From CAIRDP01 sp037138335 (GTDB taxonomy: Bacteria > Bacteroidota > Bacteroidia > Bacteroidales > FEN-979): 64,000 nt of DNA. The stretch is taken from positions 1-64,000 of the forward strand of contig JBAXIO010000006.1 of the NCBI GenBank assembly GCA_037138335.1. The letters are read 5' to 3'. Positions 44,092 through 54,259 of the stretch are shown piece after piece (position 1 is the first letter of the stretch; each line of letters starts with the position of its first letter). The position numbers and the translations under genes were made by a program. The notes below the pieces were generated by a model that saw only the letters and a program-made list of their open reading frames with translations, did not search any database and was not told the DNA's origin.

Positions 44092-46068
44092 TCACTTATC
44101 TTCAGATTTTGGTTTAAACGTAACCTGGCGTAGAATTGTCTGGCCCATCGGGATCAGGATTACAGGCTCATTTTTTCTGCTTACAGGGTTGTATAAGGCT
44201 GTATTAAACTCCAGCCTGCCAGGTTTGGTTTGTTTTACACCCTCATTTGCAAATTCCGGCACACTCATAGTTATAGGCCTGTAATGCATGTCACGGAATT
44301 CTTTCAGGGGATAGGTTTTGGTTTGGATACCGATGCTTTGTATAGGCCGCGCCAGCACAAGTGGGCCGTATGTGTAAAAATATTCCCCGTTGATATCCTG
44401 CCTTACTGCTGCTTCAGGAAAGAACTGTATACTTACTGATTCTTCCCCTTTCCAGCGCTTGTGAATTAAAATATACCCCTTGTCTTCCCGGTATTCCTCG
44501 CTTACAACGATCTTTGTCGCCCAGGAAGGCCTCCTGATCTTAAGGTCAAATTCCGTTTCATGAGTGGTCACAACAAATGTGATTTTATAATCGTAGGGAT
44601 AAGAAGTCTGCTCCTCTATGTTTACCCGTTTGCCCATGATGCTTGTTTCAACTTCACACGGGCCGAGCAAAGTCGCGATCAGGGCCTTGCTGTCCTTCAT
44701 CCACATGCTCTGAACATAATACGGAGCAATACGTCCTGCATTAGGGACACAGCAAACGGCGACGTCCTGGTGGACAGGTGAATATTTATACCGGGTCTGG
44801 GTTTTTACCGTGGTATCCCCGTTCAGGCCACCGCACATGGAGTAGGAATTGTCGGTCTTCAGATATGCGATTGAACTTTCAAAAGGGTTCCTTGACCCCT
44901 GTGCAGCATTGAAGAACAGTTTTTCGATCATTTCGCCGAAATCGGCTTCCCCGGTCTTTGCAAGAAGGTCGGTATAACTGTTAAGAAGCTCATGCATCGA
45001 ACAGTATTCATACCCCCGGCTGGTTGCATCGGCCTTTCTTCCGGCTATCCATTCGTCGCCTGCAGGACCACCCGAAGCAGACGTCTCCATGGCGATTTTC
45101 CCAAGGAAATTTTTCAGGGCAGTTTTCAATCCCGGATTTGCCGAGGTGTAATAAGCAGCAGCAAGGGAACGCAGATGCTCGTAAGTGTGAACTCCATGCC
45201 CTTTCAATGGAAGTGTTGTATCCGCCAGTTTTGTGAATTGGGCATCCTCGTTCAATACTGCCTCCGAGAAATCCTTGTACAGGAAAAGGCAGTAATCACG
45301 GTACTCGGGTTTTCCGTTTATCCTCCAAAGTTCCTGCAGGATATCGGTAAATGCAAGACCGTGGGTAACTCCACCGGCATCGGGATTTACCGAATGGAAA
45401 GGATGGGACTTATAGGCAGGGTAGTTTAGCATGACATTGTTGACGCATGCTTCTATGGCTTTAAGAATAGTGAAGTCCCTGGTGAAATAATACCAGGCCA
45501 GCATCCCCCTGAGCAAGGTTGTTTTTGCCCACAACTCACCGTTTTCATTGTCGAATTTATACCTCAGGTCTTTATCGTAAATACCAAGGTAACCGTCACT
45601 GTCCTGGGTTGAAAGCATTTTAAGGATGTACTGTTTTGCCCTTGCAATGTGCGGCTGGTCCATGGTGAGGATAGCCGAACGAATATACCCGTCACGCCAG
45701 TTACTTTGGGTTTCGCTGTTCCACCACAGGAACTGGGCCTGTAATTCTCCGTTTTCGGTTATCGCTCCGACATCTTTTGACCTGGTATGCTTGCTAAGCC
45801 TGTCTTTCCCGTAAATTTCGTCGCGTAAAACCAGGTCCGGAACCAGGGAATCAAGATGGCCTGTAAACCCTTTAAGGTTATCCTGTATCTGCTCCTTGAT
45901 CCAGCCAAGGGGAACTACTTCAAAAAAGGGGAGGGGCTGAAATGTTTCATCAACACTCCCTCTTTTCCTGAATGCATCATTCTCCTGGGCTTCTGCTTGC
46001 TTAGCGGGCATCAGGAGACAAAAGATTTGACACAATACGATCAGGCTGCCTGCTGCAAGTTCTTTCAT
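44092..46068 (-). CDS. Exported GH127-like (DUF1680) glycoside hydrolase
   Basis: The 658-residue protein has a signal peptide (ending AEAQ) and the (alpha/alpha) barrel of the GH127/GH146 clan. The metal-thiolate site of the family is kept: Glu354 and Cys356 (YEYCS) and the pair Cys439-Cys440 (VAVCCVPNAGR), matching the Glu-x-Cys and Cys-Cys of beta-L-arabinofuranosidase HypBA1, where a zinc-bound cysteine acts as nucleophile. Known members act on beta-L-arabinofuranosides or related sugars. Its place inside a starch operon is odd; substrate unknown. Confidence 0.82.
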   Translation of the reverse strand: MKELAAGSLIVLCQIFCLLMPAKQAEAQENDAFRKRGSVDETFQPLPFFEVVPLGWIKEQIQDNLKGFTGHLDSLVPDLVLRDEIYGKDRLSKHTRSKDVGAITENGELQAQFLWWNSETQSNWRDGYIRSAILTMDQPHIARAKQYILKMLSTQDSDGYLGIYDKDLRYKFDNENGELWAKTTLLRGMLAWYYFTRDFTILKAIEACVNNVMLNYPAYKSHPFHSVNPDAGGVTHGLAFTDILQELWRINGKPEYRDYCLFLYKDFSEAVLNEDAQFTKLADTTLPLKGHGVHTYEHLRSLAAAYYTSANPGLKTALKNFLGKIAMETSASGGPAGDEWIAGRKADATSRGYEYCSMHELLNSYTDLLAKTGEADFGEMIEKLFFNAAQGSRNPFESSIAYLKTDNSYSMCGGLNGDTTVKTQTRYKYSPVHQDVAVCCVPNAGRIAPYYVQSMWMKDSKALIATLLGPCEVETSIMGKRVNIEEQTSYPYDYKITFVVTTHETEFDLKIRRPSWATKIVVSEEYREDKGYILIHKRWKGEESVSIQFFPEAAVRQDINGEYFYTYGPLVLARPIQSIGIQTKTYPLKEFRDMHYRPITMSVPEFANEGVKQTKPGRLEFNTALYNPVSRKNEPVILIPMGQTILRQVTFKPKSEDK

Positions 46069-46098
46069 ATATGACCACGATTAAAAGGTGATTAAGTC

Positions 46099-47457
46099 TT
46101 ACCTCGCCTCAAATACCTTGTATTCCCAGGGTTTCAGCTGCATGGGTTTATCCTTGCCGGCAACCAGCTTTTCCTTGGTAAATACCGGTTCCCATTTGCC
46201 GCCCGGGATGCCCTCGGGGAATTTAACAGAACAGGGATTCGGTGAAAGGTTGAGGATGACAAGGATCTTGAAGTTATCCTTCTCGCGCATAAAGGAATAT
46301 ACTGCCTGTTCATGGTCGTTGCGGATCTTTGAAAATGTAGATCCCGAATTTCCGTTTTGAAGGGCCTTATTTGTTTTCTTCAGGTTGCATAGGGTGGTGT
46401 AAAATGCCTGAAGGGGGTAGGTTCCCCATTTTACCGTATCCTTGTCGAAAAAGCGCAGCCTCTTGCTCATTGCCGATTCCTGGCCGGTATAGATCAGGGG
46501 GATGCCGGGGAAGGTAAAACTGAAAACCGCAAAGGTCATGGCAGCCGGCCCCTGGCGTTCGTATTCGCTTCCGTTCCATGAATTTTCATCATGGTTTGTG
46601 GTAAACCTCATCCTGTACGCATCAGCAGGGTATTTTTTCATTTCTGCCGCATAATTGGAATCAATCTTGTCGGCAGTCTTTTTCCCCTGGGCAATTTCAT
46701 TCCCGAGTTTGTAAAGATCCCAGGAATAAGTAGCATCAAAAGCAGTATCATGCATCTCAGGGGTTTCCCATTCGGCAAGGGTAAAAATGGGTTTAATCTT
46801 CCTGACTTCAGGCATCGCATGGTTCCAGAAACTTACCGGGAGCATTCCTGCCACATCACAACGGAACCCGTCGATATCGGCTTCCCTGACCCAGAAACAC
46901 AATGCATCGGTCATATACTTCCTCAACCCTTCCTTTGAATAGTCAAGGCCTGCCGCATCGGTCCAGTCAGCAACGGGAGCTATAATGTTCCCCTTTGCAT
47001 CTTTTTTATACCAGTCGGGATGCTGTGTAATAAGTGCATTATCCCAGGATGTATGATTGGCTACCCAATCGATGATGACATACATCCCCAGTTCATGCGC
47101 TTTTTTAACCAGCTCCTTCAGGTCGTCCATGTTGCCGTATTCAGGGTTAACGGCAAGGTAATCCTTAACCGAGTAATAGCTGCCCAGGCGGCCTTTCCGG
47201 TTCTTTATACCAATGGGGTTTACCGGCATCAGCCATAAAATATCAACCCCCATCTTTTTAAGCCTCGGGAGATGCTGCTGAAAAGCTTTGAAAGTTCCTT
47301 CGGGGGTATACTGCCGAACGTTGACTTCATAAATTGTGGCATTCCTGGTCCATTCCGCATGAACCAGTTTCCCGGCCTTTGTAACGGGTTCCGTTTTTGG
47401 TTTGCAGGCACTCATGACCAACAGGATCGCTGCGATAAAAATTATTGTTCTTTTCAT
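46099..47457 (-). CDS. GH13 alpha-amylase lipoprotein
   Basis: The 452-residue protein starts with a lipoprotein signal (VMSACKPK, Cys18). It is a compact single-domain GH13: ATIYEVNVRQYTPEGTF start, Asp201 (GFRCDVAG), Glu229 (LAEWE) and Asp290 (TNHDENS), then a small C-terminal beta domain (VILNLSPNP). It would sit on the outer membrane, cutting glucans near the surface or in the periplasm. The gap to the upstream GH13 gene is 7 bases. Confidence 0.9.
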   Translation of the reverse strand: MKRTIIFIAAILLVMSACKPKTEPVTKAGKLVHAEWTRNATIYEVNVRQYTPEGTFKAFQQHLPRLKKMGVDILWLMPVNPIGIKNRKGRLGSYYSVKDYLAVNPEYGNMDDLKELVKKAHELGMYVIIDWVANHTSWDNALITQHPDWYKKDAKGNIIAPVADWTDAAGLDYSKEGLRKYMTDALCFWVREADIDGFRCDVAGMLPVSFWNHAMPEVRKIKPIFTLAEWETPEMHDTAFDATYSWDLYKLGNEIAQGKKTADKIDSNYAAEMKKYPADAYRMRFTTNHDENSWNGSEYERQGPAAMTFAVFSFTFPGIPLIYTGQESAMSKRLRFFDKDTVKWGTYPLQAFYTTLCNLKKTNKALQNGNSGSTFSKIRNDHEQAVYSFMREKDNFKILVILNLSPNPCSVKFPEGIPGGKWEPVFTKEKLVAGKDKPMQLKPWEYKVFEAR

Positions 47458-47464
47458 GATCGGT

Positions 47465-49852
47465 TTAATTACTTAAGAGTTCAAATGAATTACCAGCCAG
47501 GGTAAGACTTGCTTTCCCCTTATCTAAATTGATTTTATTTCCGAAATTAGCTATAAATACAGATTTGACAAACCTTTCGGGAATGTCAAATTCTATCTTT
47601 TTTGAATTCTTATCCTTGTTGAAAATAACAATTACAGCCTTTTCGAAGTAAGAACGCATGTATACGTATGTTTTTTCGCTGACCTTGATTACACTGAAAT
47701 CCCCGTAAACGAGGGGCATGCTTGCATGCCTTAAATTAGCCAGCCTTGAAGTTGTTAGGAGGAGGTTTTTTTCATGCATATTCAGGCTGTCGAATTTCAT
47801 CATCCTCCTGTTGTCGGGATCAGCCGCACCGGCCATCCCGTATTCGTCTCCATAATAAATCACCGGGATACCGGGGATGGTCATATTGAACGCCATGAGC
47901 GAAGCGAGTTTATAATATCCTATGGTGTCCTTCACCTGTATGTCGCGTTTCCATCCTGCTTCAACCGCATCCTCGGTATTGCTGAGGGCGCCGCCGGCAA
48001 TGGATATGAAACGCACCATGTCCTGGTTCCCTGTGATGTTCCCCATGAGGTTATGCTCTCCAAAATAGCTGAACGACTGCTGAAGCGAATAATTCAGGTC
48101 CCTGAAGGATGTATTATCCTGGGCAAAGGTGTTCTTTGCATCCCAGTATAGATTGAACTCAAACTGGGCGTCAAGCATACCGGGATTGATATAGCTCTTG
48201 ATCAGTTCACGGCTGCCGAAGGTTTCACCGATCTGGTAAACCTGCCTGCCCTGCGGAATGACAACCTGTTGAGTAAGTTTTTTATTCAAAACGCGCCAGT
48301 AATTTTCGGGGACATGTTTCGCTGCATCATGCCTGAACCCGTCTATATTGTATTCCCTGATCCAGAAAGCAGCGGAATCGGAAACCATTGCGGTCACTTC
48401 CGGTTTTGTAAGGTCGAAAGTCGGGAGGAAGATGTCAAACCAGGTGGTGAGACGGTTTTCGTCAAAAAGCCTGATGTTTTTTCTTTTTCCGGGAAGGTCC
48501 AGTACCGTGATCCAGTCGGGATGAGCCTTGAACACCGGATATTCCTGGTGGGCATGATGAGAAACAAAGTCGAGCACGACGTTCAGCCCTTTGCCGTGGG
48601 CGTCATTGACCAGTTGATGTAATTCGTCGGCCGTTCCGAATCTTGTGTCGACAGTGGTCAGAGTGATAGGCCAATACCCATGGTATCCTGAGAATTTCCG
48701 GTGAGGGGCCGGGAATTCATTATATCCCTTAAGCGGGTTCTGGGTTATGGGGGATATCCAAAGGGTATTTACACCCAGCTTTGTAAAATAGCCTTCTTCA
48801 ATGGCTTTTGTAATACCGCTGATGTCACCTCCCATATAATTCACCTTGGGATCAATATCCTTATCCTTAATAGGCGCGTTGTTTTCCTTGTTCCCGTCAC
48901 GGAAACGGTCGACCATCATGAAATATAATATCATGGCTTCCCGGTCTGCCCTTGTGAGCTTCGAAGCGTCGGTGATTACCTTGCCACTCTTCAGAGGCAC
49001 CAGTATCTCATTTGAAATGCCGGTTTTATTCACGGCCCAGGCCCTTATGAAGCTGCGCTCGAACGAACCTGCGGTTTTGGGGACGCTGATATGGATGCCG
49101 CTGCTATCCTGTTTCCAGAATTTGCCATCGAGGAAATGATTATCCCATAGAACAAATACCGTGTCGGCTTGGTTTCTCATTCCAAGGTCCAGTTTTTTTC
49201 CGTCCGCCTTGAGGGTGTAAAGGACCGGAAGGCCCGGGGAATTTAGGGTACCGAGGGTGAGCAGGGAATTATAACCCCCATTGTTGTTTGATACAGAGTC
49301 GGGGTTATTCCTGTCAGAGGACCATTTACGGTCGCAGACAATCTTGTACTGGTATTTGCCGGGATAAAGAAAGAGATCGGTATACCATTTGCCATCCTTC
49401 ATGAACATGTATCCCGCCGAAGGATTCCAGTCGTTCATCTGCCCGGCGATTTGTACCTTCTTGTATTTCTTGTTCCCCGGATTAAAACCGAAACGGTAAT
49501 GTATCTTTTGCGAGCGCTCAAGGATTAGCGTATAAGAAAATCCTTTTGACCATACCATGAGGGCGCTTAACATGGGTATATTCCTCGCCCCCGGGCGGAG
49601 TACCATCTGAAGTGAGTCTTTTGTTATCCTCACCGTGAGGGATTTGTCGACAAAGAATGAATCGATTTTATTCGGATAAAGAAAATAATCCCCAAGTTCA
49701 ATCACCGTGGAGTCAGCCGTGTTTACCGTGACCGGGGCTGACAGCTTCAGCATCTGGGGTTCTTTTGAAACCAGGATATCGGTTCCTGAACCGCAGGACT
49801 GGAAAAGAAGTGCAAAGCCGAAGAGCGATAAAATGAAAGAAAACTGTTTCAT
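47465..49852 (-). CDS. GH13 lipoprotein with N-terminal carbohydrate-binding-like domain
   Basis: The 795-residue lipoprotein (Cys20 in LLFQSCGSG) has an N-terminal beta region, a CBM48/CBM20-like module (about 115-200: KVQIAGQMNDWNPS, GKYQYKIVCD), and a GH13 barrel (about 305-700). Catalytic residues are Asp509 (GFRHD), Glu543 (IGETFGS) and Asp611. Region I reads DFVSHH and region IV reads GNQD where most GH13 enzymes have DxVxNH and NHD; the catalytic acids remain. It is likely an outer-membrane amylase or pullulanase-like enzyme. Confidence 0.88.
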   Translation of the reverse strand: MKQFSFILSLFGFALLFQSCGSGTDILVSKEPQMLKLSAPVTVNTADSTVIELGDYFLYPNKIDSFFVDKSLTVRITKDSLQMVLRPGARNIPMLSALMVWSKGFSYTLILERSQKIHYRFGFNPGNKKYKKVQIAGQMNDWNPSAGYMFMKDGKWYTDLFLYPGKYQYKIVCDRKWSSDRNNPDSVSNNNGGYNSLLTLGTLNSPGLPVLYTLKADGKKLDLGMRNQADTVFVLWDNHFLDGKFWKQDSSGIHISVPKTAGSFERSFIRAWAVNKTGISNEILVPLKSGKVITDASKLTRADREAMILYFMMVDRFRDGNKENNAPIKDKDIDPKVNYMGGDISGITKAIEEGYFTKLGVNTLWISPITQNPLKGYNEFPAPHRKFSGYHGYWPITLTTVDTRFGTADELHQLVNDAHGKGLNVVLDFVSHHAHQEYPVFKAHPDWITVLDLPGKRKNIRLFDENRLTTWFDIFLPTFDLTKPEVTAMVSDSAAFWIREYNIDGFRHDAAKHVPENYWRVLNKKLTQQVVIPQGRQVYQIGETFGSRELIKSYINPGMLDAQFEFNLYWDAKNTFAQDNTSFRDLNYSLQQSFSYFGEHNLMGNITGNQDMVRFISIAGGALSNTEDAVEAGWKRDIQVKDTIGYYKLASLMAFNMTIPGIPVIYYGDEYGMAGAADPDNRRMMKFDSLNMHEKNLLLTTSRLANLRHASMPLVYGDFSVIKVSEKTYVYMRSYFEKAVIVIFNKDKNSKKIEFDIPERFVKSVFIANFGNKINLDKGKASLTLAGNSFELLSN

Positions 49853-49862
49853 ACAAGCTGTA

Positions 49863-51104
49863 TTAAGTGTTTTTACTGAAACTGATTAATTGATTATGGT
49901 AACTGTCCTGCATATTCTGGTCAAGGCGGATGTCATTTCCCGGAATATTTTCATTGATACCGTCGGTATACGGAAAGAATTGCATCAGCGGTAGCCTGAG
50001 GTGCTCCTTCCAGTTCCCCCAGCTATGGCCTTCGTGGATCTCGCGAAAAGAACAGGAATAGCCTTTTAACTGAAGCAGGCTTGCAAGTGCATGCACCATG
50101 GGAATGAGTTGGGCTATATCATAAGTGCCAATGTCGAGATAAAAGTCCAGGTTGAGTTTGGGTCCATTTTGCAGCACAGAGCTTATAGCAGGTATCACAT
50201 CGCTTGACTGGGCTGCGATCCTGCCGAAGACTTCAGGTTTGTTAACCCCCAGGTAAAGAGCGATGTTCCCGCCGTCGGAAGCGCCAAGGGTCGCACGTTT
50301 CGCAGGATCCTTGCTGGTCTTGTATTTCTGGTCGATTACGGGCATTAACTCCGTGGTAATGAACGAGGTGAACTGGTCGATCTTTGTCCCTGCATATTCC
50401 GGCTGTCGGTCAACCGGGGGGACAAATACGGCAATTACCGGGTTAATCATTTTATGCGCTATCAGGTAGTCCAGCACGTTGTTTGCGGCTGCAAGGCTGA
50501 TATATTCGGTGCCGTCATGGAACAGGATCACCGGGTACTCTGCAGCCGAAGGGTAGGAAGGGGGGAGGTAGACTTTTACGTGCCTGGAATTATTCAGGAT
50601 GTTACTGTGAAATACGGTATCCTGTATTATCCCGTGCGGAATGTCCGGATCAAAAATGGTTTCGATTGGTTTGGTGTTACCTCCCATCCGTAATTCCGAA
50701 TTCGGCCCGAATCCACCCATGCAGGTATTCGGGTTCCTGGGGTCAAGTATCCAGTCACTGCCCCCGGTAACCAGCTTGTAGTCGAGCCTTGCATCAGCTT
50801 CATAAACCTTTGTCAGGTACCGGAAATTCGTACCTTGTATCAGGCCCAGGGCCTGGGTCGGGTTCCATTGGGTGGCATCTCCGGCAATTGCAGCGGAAGT
50901 ACCTGTCCCGGTATAGATATAATGCACAATACTGTCATGCTCAATTAAAGGAATCGCCTTACATGCATTGACAAAGCTATCAGCCACGGCCTGTCTCTCT
51001 CCCTCGGGCAAGCTGTTGATGTGGTCGATGAAGTGCCGGAAATCCTGGGCTTCTGAACAGAATGCCATCAGCATGGCTATGAATGCAGCAAGGCTTTTTC
51101 GCAT
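49863..51104 (-). CDS. Exported esterase with N-terminal CBM48-like domain
   Basis: The 413-residue protein has a signal peptide (ending CSEAQ), a beta-sandwich domain (about 60-150: AAIAGDATQWNP, DYKLVTGGSDWILDP) of the CBM48/isoamylase-N kind, and an esterase domain with VKVYLPPSYP, VILFHDGTEY, GASDGGN (nucleophile Ser276) and a C-terminal EGHSWGNW (catalytic His). This is the enterochelin-esterase layout seen in many exported carbohydrate esterases of Bacteroidota. It is the second such esterase in the operon. Confidence 0.82.
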   Translation of the reverse strand: MRKSLAAFIAMLMAFCSEAQDFRHFIDHINSLPEGERQAVADSFVNACKAIPLIEHDSIVHYIYTGTGTSAAIAGDATQWNPTQALGLIQGTNFRYLTKVYEADARLDYKLVTGGSDWILDPRNPNTCMGGFGPNSELRMGGNTKPIETIFDPDIPHGIIQDTVFHSNILNNSRHVKVYLPPSYPSAAEYPVILFHDGTEYISLAAANNVLDYLIAHKMINPVIAVFVPPVDRQPEYAGTKIDQFTSFITTELMPVIDQKYKTSKDPAKRATLGASDGGNIALYLGVNKPEVFGRIAAQSSDVIPAISSVLQNGPKLNLDFYLDIGTYDIAQLIPMVHALASLLQLKGYSCSFREIHEGHSWGNWKEHLRLPLMQFFPYTDGINENIPGNDIRLDQNMQDSYHNQLISFSKNT

Positions 51105-51116
51105 GGATCTCCGGTT

Positions 51117-52379
51117 TTAGATTGAAGTCTTTTTCTCGCTTACAAACATCCATAGGAAAGCCGAAACGGCCAGGGATATCCCGCTGATGATGAAAACCAT
51201 GCTTTTGTCGGCTGCATGGCTTATAATCCTCCCCATGGCAAAGCTGGCTACCAGTTGGGGAAGTACGACGCTGAGATTGAAAATGCCCATAAAGAATCCC
51301 ATACGGCTTTTATCGACTTTCTCCGACATGATCGCGAAGGGAAGGCTTACCACGGCAGCCCATCCGAAAGTAAGTACGCACATCATCGTGTAAAGCATAA
51401 ACGGGGTGCTGGCCAGGAAGACTATTCCAAAGTACCCGGCACTCATAATGCCTACCATCATTGCCTGGGTCCGGACCCGTCCAAGTTTCTTACTCATCGG
51501 CTCGAGCAGGAAGGCAGGCCAGATGGCACCTACGGCGTTAAGAATGAAAAATGACCAGCCGATAAGCTGCCCCAGGTTGGCATTGCGCTGGGCCTCCGGG
51601 AGGTTCTGCATCGACGGCATCTTCTGTTCCAGGAATGCGAAAATGTAAACGAACATAGTTTGTATGCCAAGCCAGGAAAATGCATGGGCAAAATACAGTT
51701 TGAAAAGTTCCACCCACTGGGTTTTTGTTTTTATGACATTGCCTTTGTCATCTTCTGATTTCGAGAGTACCCTGGGTTCTTCTATGAATATCAGGGGTCC
51801 GATCGAGAAAAGGAATACAATGATCACCCCGGCATAGATCAGGAAGTAATTGCTGATGAGGGCTCCCATAAGGTAGGCCCCGCTGCCGAAAAGGTTTGAT
51901 ACAGATTGCATCCAGGTATATCCTTTTGTTCGCGGCTGCCCGTCGGGGGTGACATCTGCAATGATGGAACGGGTAGGGTTGAAACTGATGTTGATCGACA
52001 GGTCGAGGGTAAGGGCAACGGTTACTGCCACAGCCATGATGCTTCCGATCCCGAAGAAATCATTGATCCTTGCAATGTTCGGAAGGGCCAGTATCATCAG
52101 GGCGGCAAGCATACCGCCTATTATAATAAATGGTTTGCGCCTCCCTCCCCAGAACCAGATCTTATCGCTGATGAGGCCGACCAGGGGCTGGCCAAGGATA
52201 CCGGCAATAGGGCCTGCAGCCCACACGATACCTATCTGGTCTATATCCAGGTTGTATTTCGTCCGCAGTATCCAGCTGAGAACTGCTATCTGTATCGAAA
52301 GGGCAAACCCCATTGCAGTGCTCGGGAACCCAATAAGGAGGTAAAAAATGTTTGACAGTTTTTTCTGAAATGCCAGCAT
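51117..52379 (-). CDS. MFS sugar transporter (SLC45/GPH-like), first of two
   Basis: The 420-residue protein has about 12 membrane segments. LVGLISDKIWFWGGRRKPFIIIGG carries the D...GRR loop motif between TM2 and TM3, and FNPTRSIIADVTPDGQRTKG-like residues (about 133-150) match SLC45-type transporters, which move disaccharides with protons. Between an esterase and the SusA-like gene, it most likely brings maltose or maltodextrins into the cytoplasm. Confidence 0.88.
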   Translation of the reverse strand: MLAFQKKLSNIFYLLIGFPSTAMGFALSIQIAVLSWILRTKYNLDIDQIGIVWAAGPIAGILGQPLVGLISDKIWFWGGRRKPFIIIGGMLAALMILALPNIARINDFFGIGSIMAVAVTVALTLDLSINISFNPTRSIIADVTPDGQPRTKGYTWMQSVSNLFGSGAYLMGALISNYFLIYAGVIIVFLFSIGPLIFIEEPRVLSKSEDDKGNVIKTKTQWVELFKLYFAHAFSWLGIQTMFVYIFAFLEQKMPSMQNLPEAQRNANLGQLIGWSFFILNAVGAIWPAFLLEPMSKKLGRVRTQAMMVGIMSAGYFGIVFLASTPFMLYTMMCVLTFGWAAVVSLPFAIMSEKVDKSRMGFFMGIFNLSVVLPQLVASFAMGRIISHAADKSMVFIISGISLAVSAFLWMFVSEKKTSI

Positions 52380-52401
52380 GTTTGTTGAATTTATTGTGTG
52401 A

Positions 52402-54258
52402 TTAATGTTTCAGCTCGATGATCAGGACTGATTTCCCCGGGATAGTCAGCTTCGACAGATCTGTGACATCCCTGCCGCTGATGACCTCCTTCCCTGATTT
52501 GAAGTTCTTGAGAATTTCCCTGTAACGCCCGGTTTCATGGAGTTTCTGTTCCTCATTGTTGTTCATGACAACCATTACGGTACTCTGGCTGTTGTAACGG
52601 AAATAGGTGTAAATTCCGTCGGAGGGGATGAAATGCAGGAGTTTGCCCGTCTGCAGGGATGTATTTGACTTCCTGAAATTGAGCAGGGTGTGCATGAAGT
52701 TGTACATGTCGTTTTCAGCCTGGGTCCGTCCCTGGGCTGTGAAAGCATTCCTGACGTCGCCGGGCCAGCCGCCGGGGACGTCCTTTCGTATGCTGCCATG
52801 CCCCTTATCGGCCCCGGTGGTCATCAGCAACTCCGTCCCATAGAAGATCTCGGGAATTCCCCTGGTAGTTAATATAAATGCCATGGCCATTTTCAGTTTC
52901 CTTATATCATCATTCTGTGTGTCGAGGTAACGGTTTACGTCGTGATTGTCGGCAAACGTGACAATATTCTTGGGATCGGGATACGAGAAATCCTGTGATA
53001 TAATCTCATATAACCTCAGGATGCCTGTGTTCCATCCTTCCTTTTCGTTGAATGCCTGGATCAAGGCATCATGTATTGGGAAATCAAACACTGACGGCAG
53101 ATTCGAGTTAAACCCGTCGAGGTTCTTTGAGCCTTTTTGCCAGTAGGCAACCGTGGCCGGGTAGTTCATCCAGCATTCGCCCACGATGTTGAGATTGGGA
53201 TATTCTTCAAGCATACGTTTCCCCCATTCGCTCATAGCGTCTTTGAATGGATAGGGGTAGGTGTCCTGCCTGATGCCGTCTATCCCGGCAACTTCCATCC
53301 ACCAGATACTGTTCTGTATCAGGTAGTTTTTCATGAAAGGATTACGCTGGTTCAGGTCGGGCATGGTTTTATCAAACCATCCTCTTGAAAACTGTGTACT
53401 GTCGGCAACAGCTACATAAGGATCGCTGATGCTGCCGGCCCTGTATGTACTCCTCGTAAATTCAGGCCATTGATTCACCCAATCGTCTGATGGCAGGTCT
53501 TTCATCCACCAGTGTTCACTGCCGCAATGGTTGAACACTTCGTCGATGATCAGCTTCATGCCCCGTTGATGCAGGGCTTGTGAAAGCTTCACATAGTCAT
53601 CATTGGTCCCGAAACGGGGATCGACCTTGTAAAAGTCGGTAGCGGAATACCCATGATATGAGTATTTTGCCTGGTCATTCTCAACAAGGGGCGTCATCCA
53701 CAGGGCCGTGACACCAAGTTCTTTAAGATAGTCAAGGTGGTTAATGATCCCTTTGATGTCACCTCCGTGGCGGCTGTCGGGGTTTGACCTGTCAACCCTC
53801 TCTTTCATCCCTGCGATATTGTCGTTGGCGGTGTCTCCATTGGCAAAACGGTCGGGCATGATAAGGTAGATCACATCTGAATTATCGAATCCTTTCCGCA
53901 GGGCTGATCCTGCATTCCTCTTTTTCAATTCATATTTGAAACTTGTGACAAGCTTTTTCCCGTCGTAGAAATTCAGGGTATAGGTTCCCGGCCTTGCCGA
54001 CGCACCTATTTTAAGGTCTACGAAAAGGTAATCCGGGCACCGGACTTTATGAACAGCGGTAATGATCACATCAGACTGCTTCCCCCCGGCTATGGAAACG
54101 GCTTTGTTGCCAATGTCTTTTCCATAAATCAATAACTGCAGGCCGGGGTTTCTTAAACCTGTCCACCAGAACGGGGGCTCTACCCGTTCAATCCCTGCCT
54201 GGGCTGCAAGAAAGCAGGCGGGAAGCAGCATGAAAATCAGAAGGATGAAACGCTTCAT
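52402..54258 (-). CDS. susA: SusA-like neopullulanase / cyclomaltodextrinase (GH13)
   Basis: The 618-residue protein (Bacteroides SusA is nearly the same length) has a signal peptide (ending CFLAAQ), the N-terminal domain IERVEPPFWWTGLRNPGLQLL of SusA-type enzymes, and a GH13 barrel with Asp332 (GIRQD), Glu361 (VGECW) and Asp440 (DNHD). SusA cuts alpha-1,4 links, also in pullulan and cyclodextrins, in the periplasm. The ATG at 54258 was chosen because it gives the signal peptide; an in-frame ATG 30 codons upstream lies inside malQ. One base separates it from the malQ stop. Confidence 0.93.
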   Translation of the reverse strand: MKRFILLIFMLLPACFLAAQAGIERVEPPFWWTGLRNPGLQLLIYGKDIGNKAVSIAGGKQSDVIITAVHKVRCPDYLFVDLKIGASARPGTYTLNFYDGKKLVTSFKYELKKRNAGSALRKGFDNSDVIYLIMPDRFANGDTANDNIAGMKERVDRSNPDSRHGGDIKGIINHLDYLKELGVTALWMTPLVENDQAKYSYHGYSATDFYKVDPRFGTNDDYVKLSQALHQRGMKLIIDEVFNHCGSEHWWMKDLPSDDWVNQWPEFTRSTYRAGSISDPYVAVADSTQFSRGWFDKTMPDLNQRNPFMKNYLIQNSIWWMEVAGIDGIRQDTYPYPFKDAMSEWGKRMLEEYPNLNIVGECWMNYPATVAYWQKGSKNLDGFNSNLPSVFDFPIHDALIQAFNEKEGWNTGILRLYEIISQDFSYPDPKNIVTFADNHDVNRYLDTQNDDIRKLKMAMAFILTTRGIPEIFYGTELLMTTGADKGHGSIRKDVPGGWPGDVRNAFTAQGRTQAENDMYNFMHTLLNFRKSNTSLQTGKLLHFIPSDGIYTYFRYNSQSTVMVVMNNNEEQKLHETGRYREILKNFKSGKEVISGRDVTDLSKLTIPGKSVLIIELKH

Positions 54259-54259
54259 T

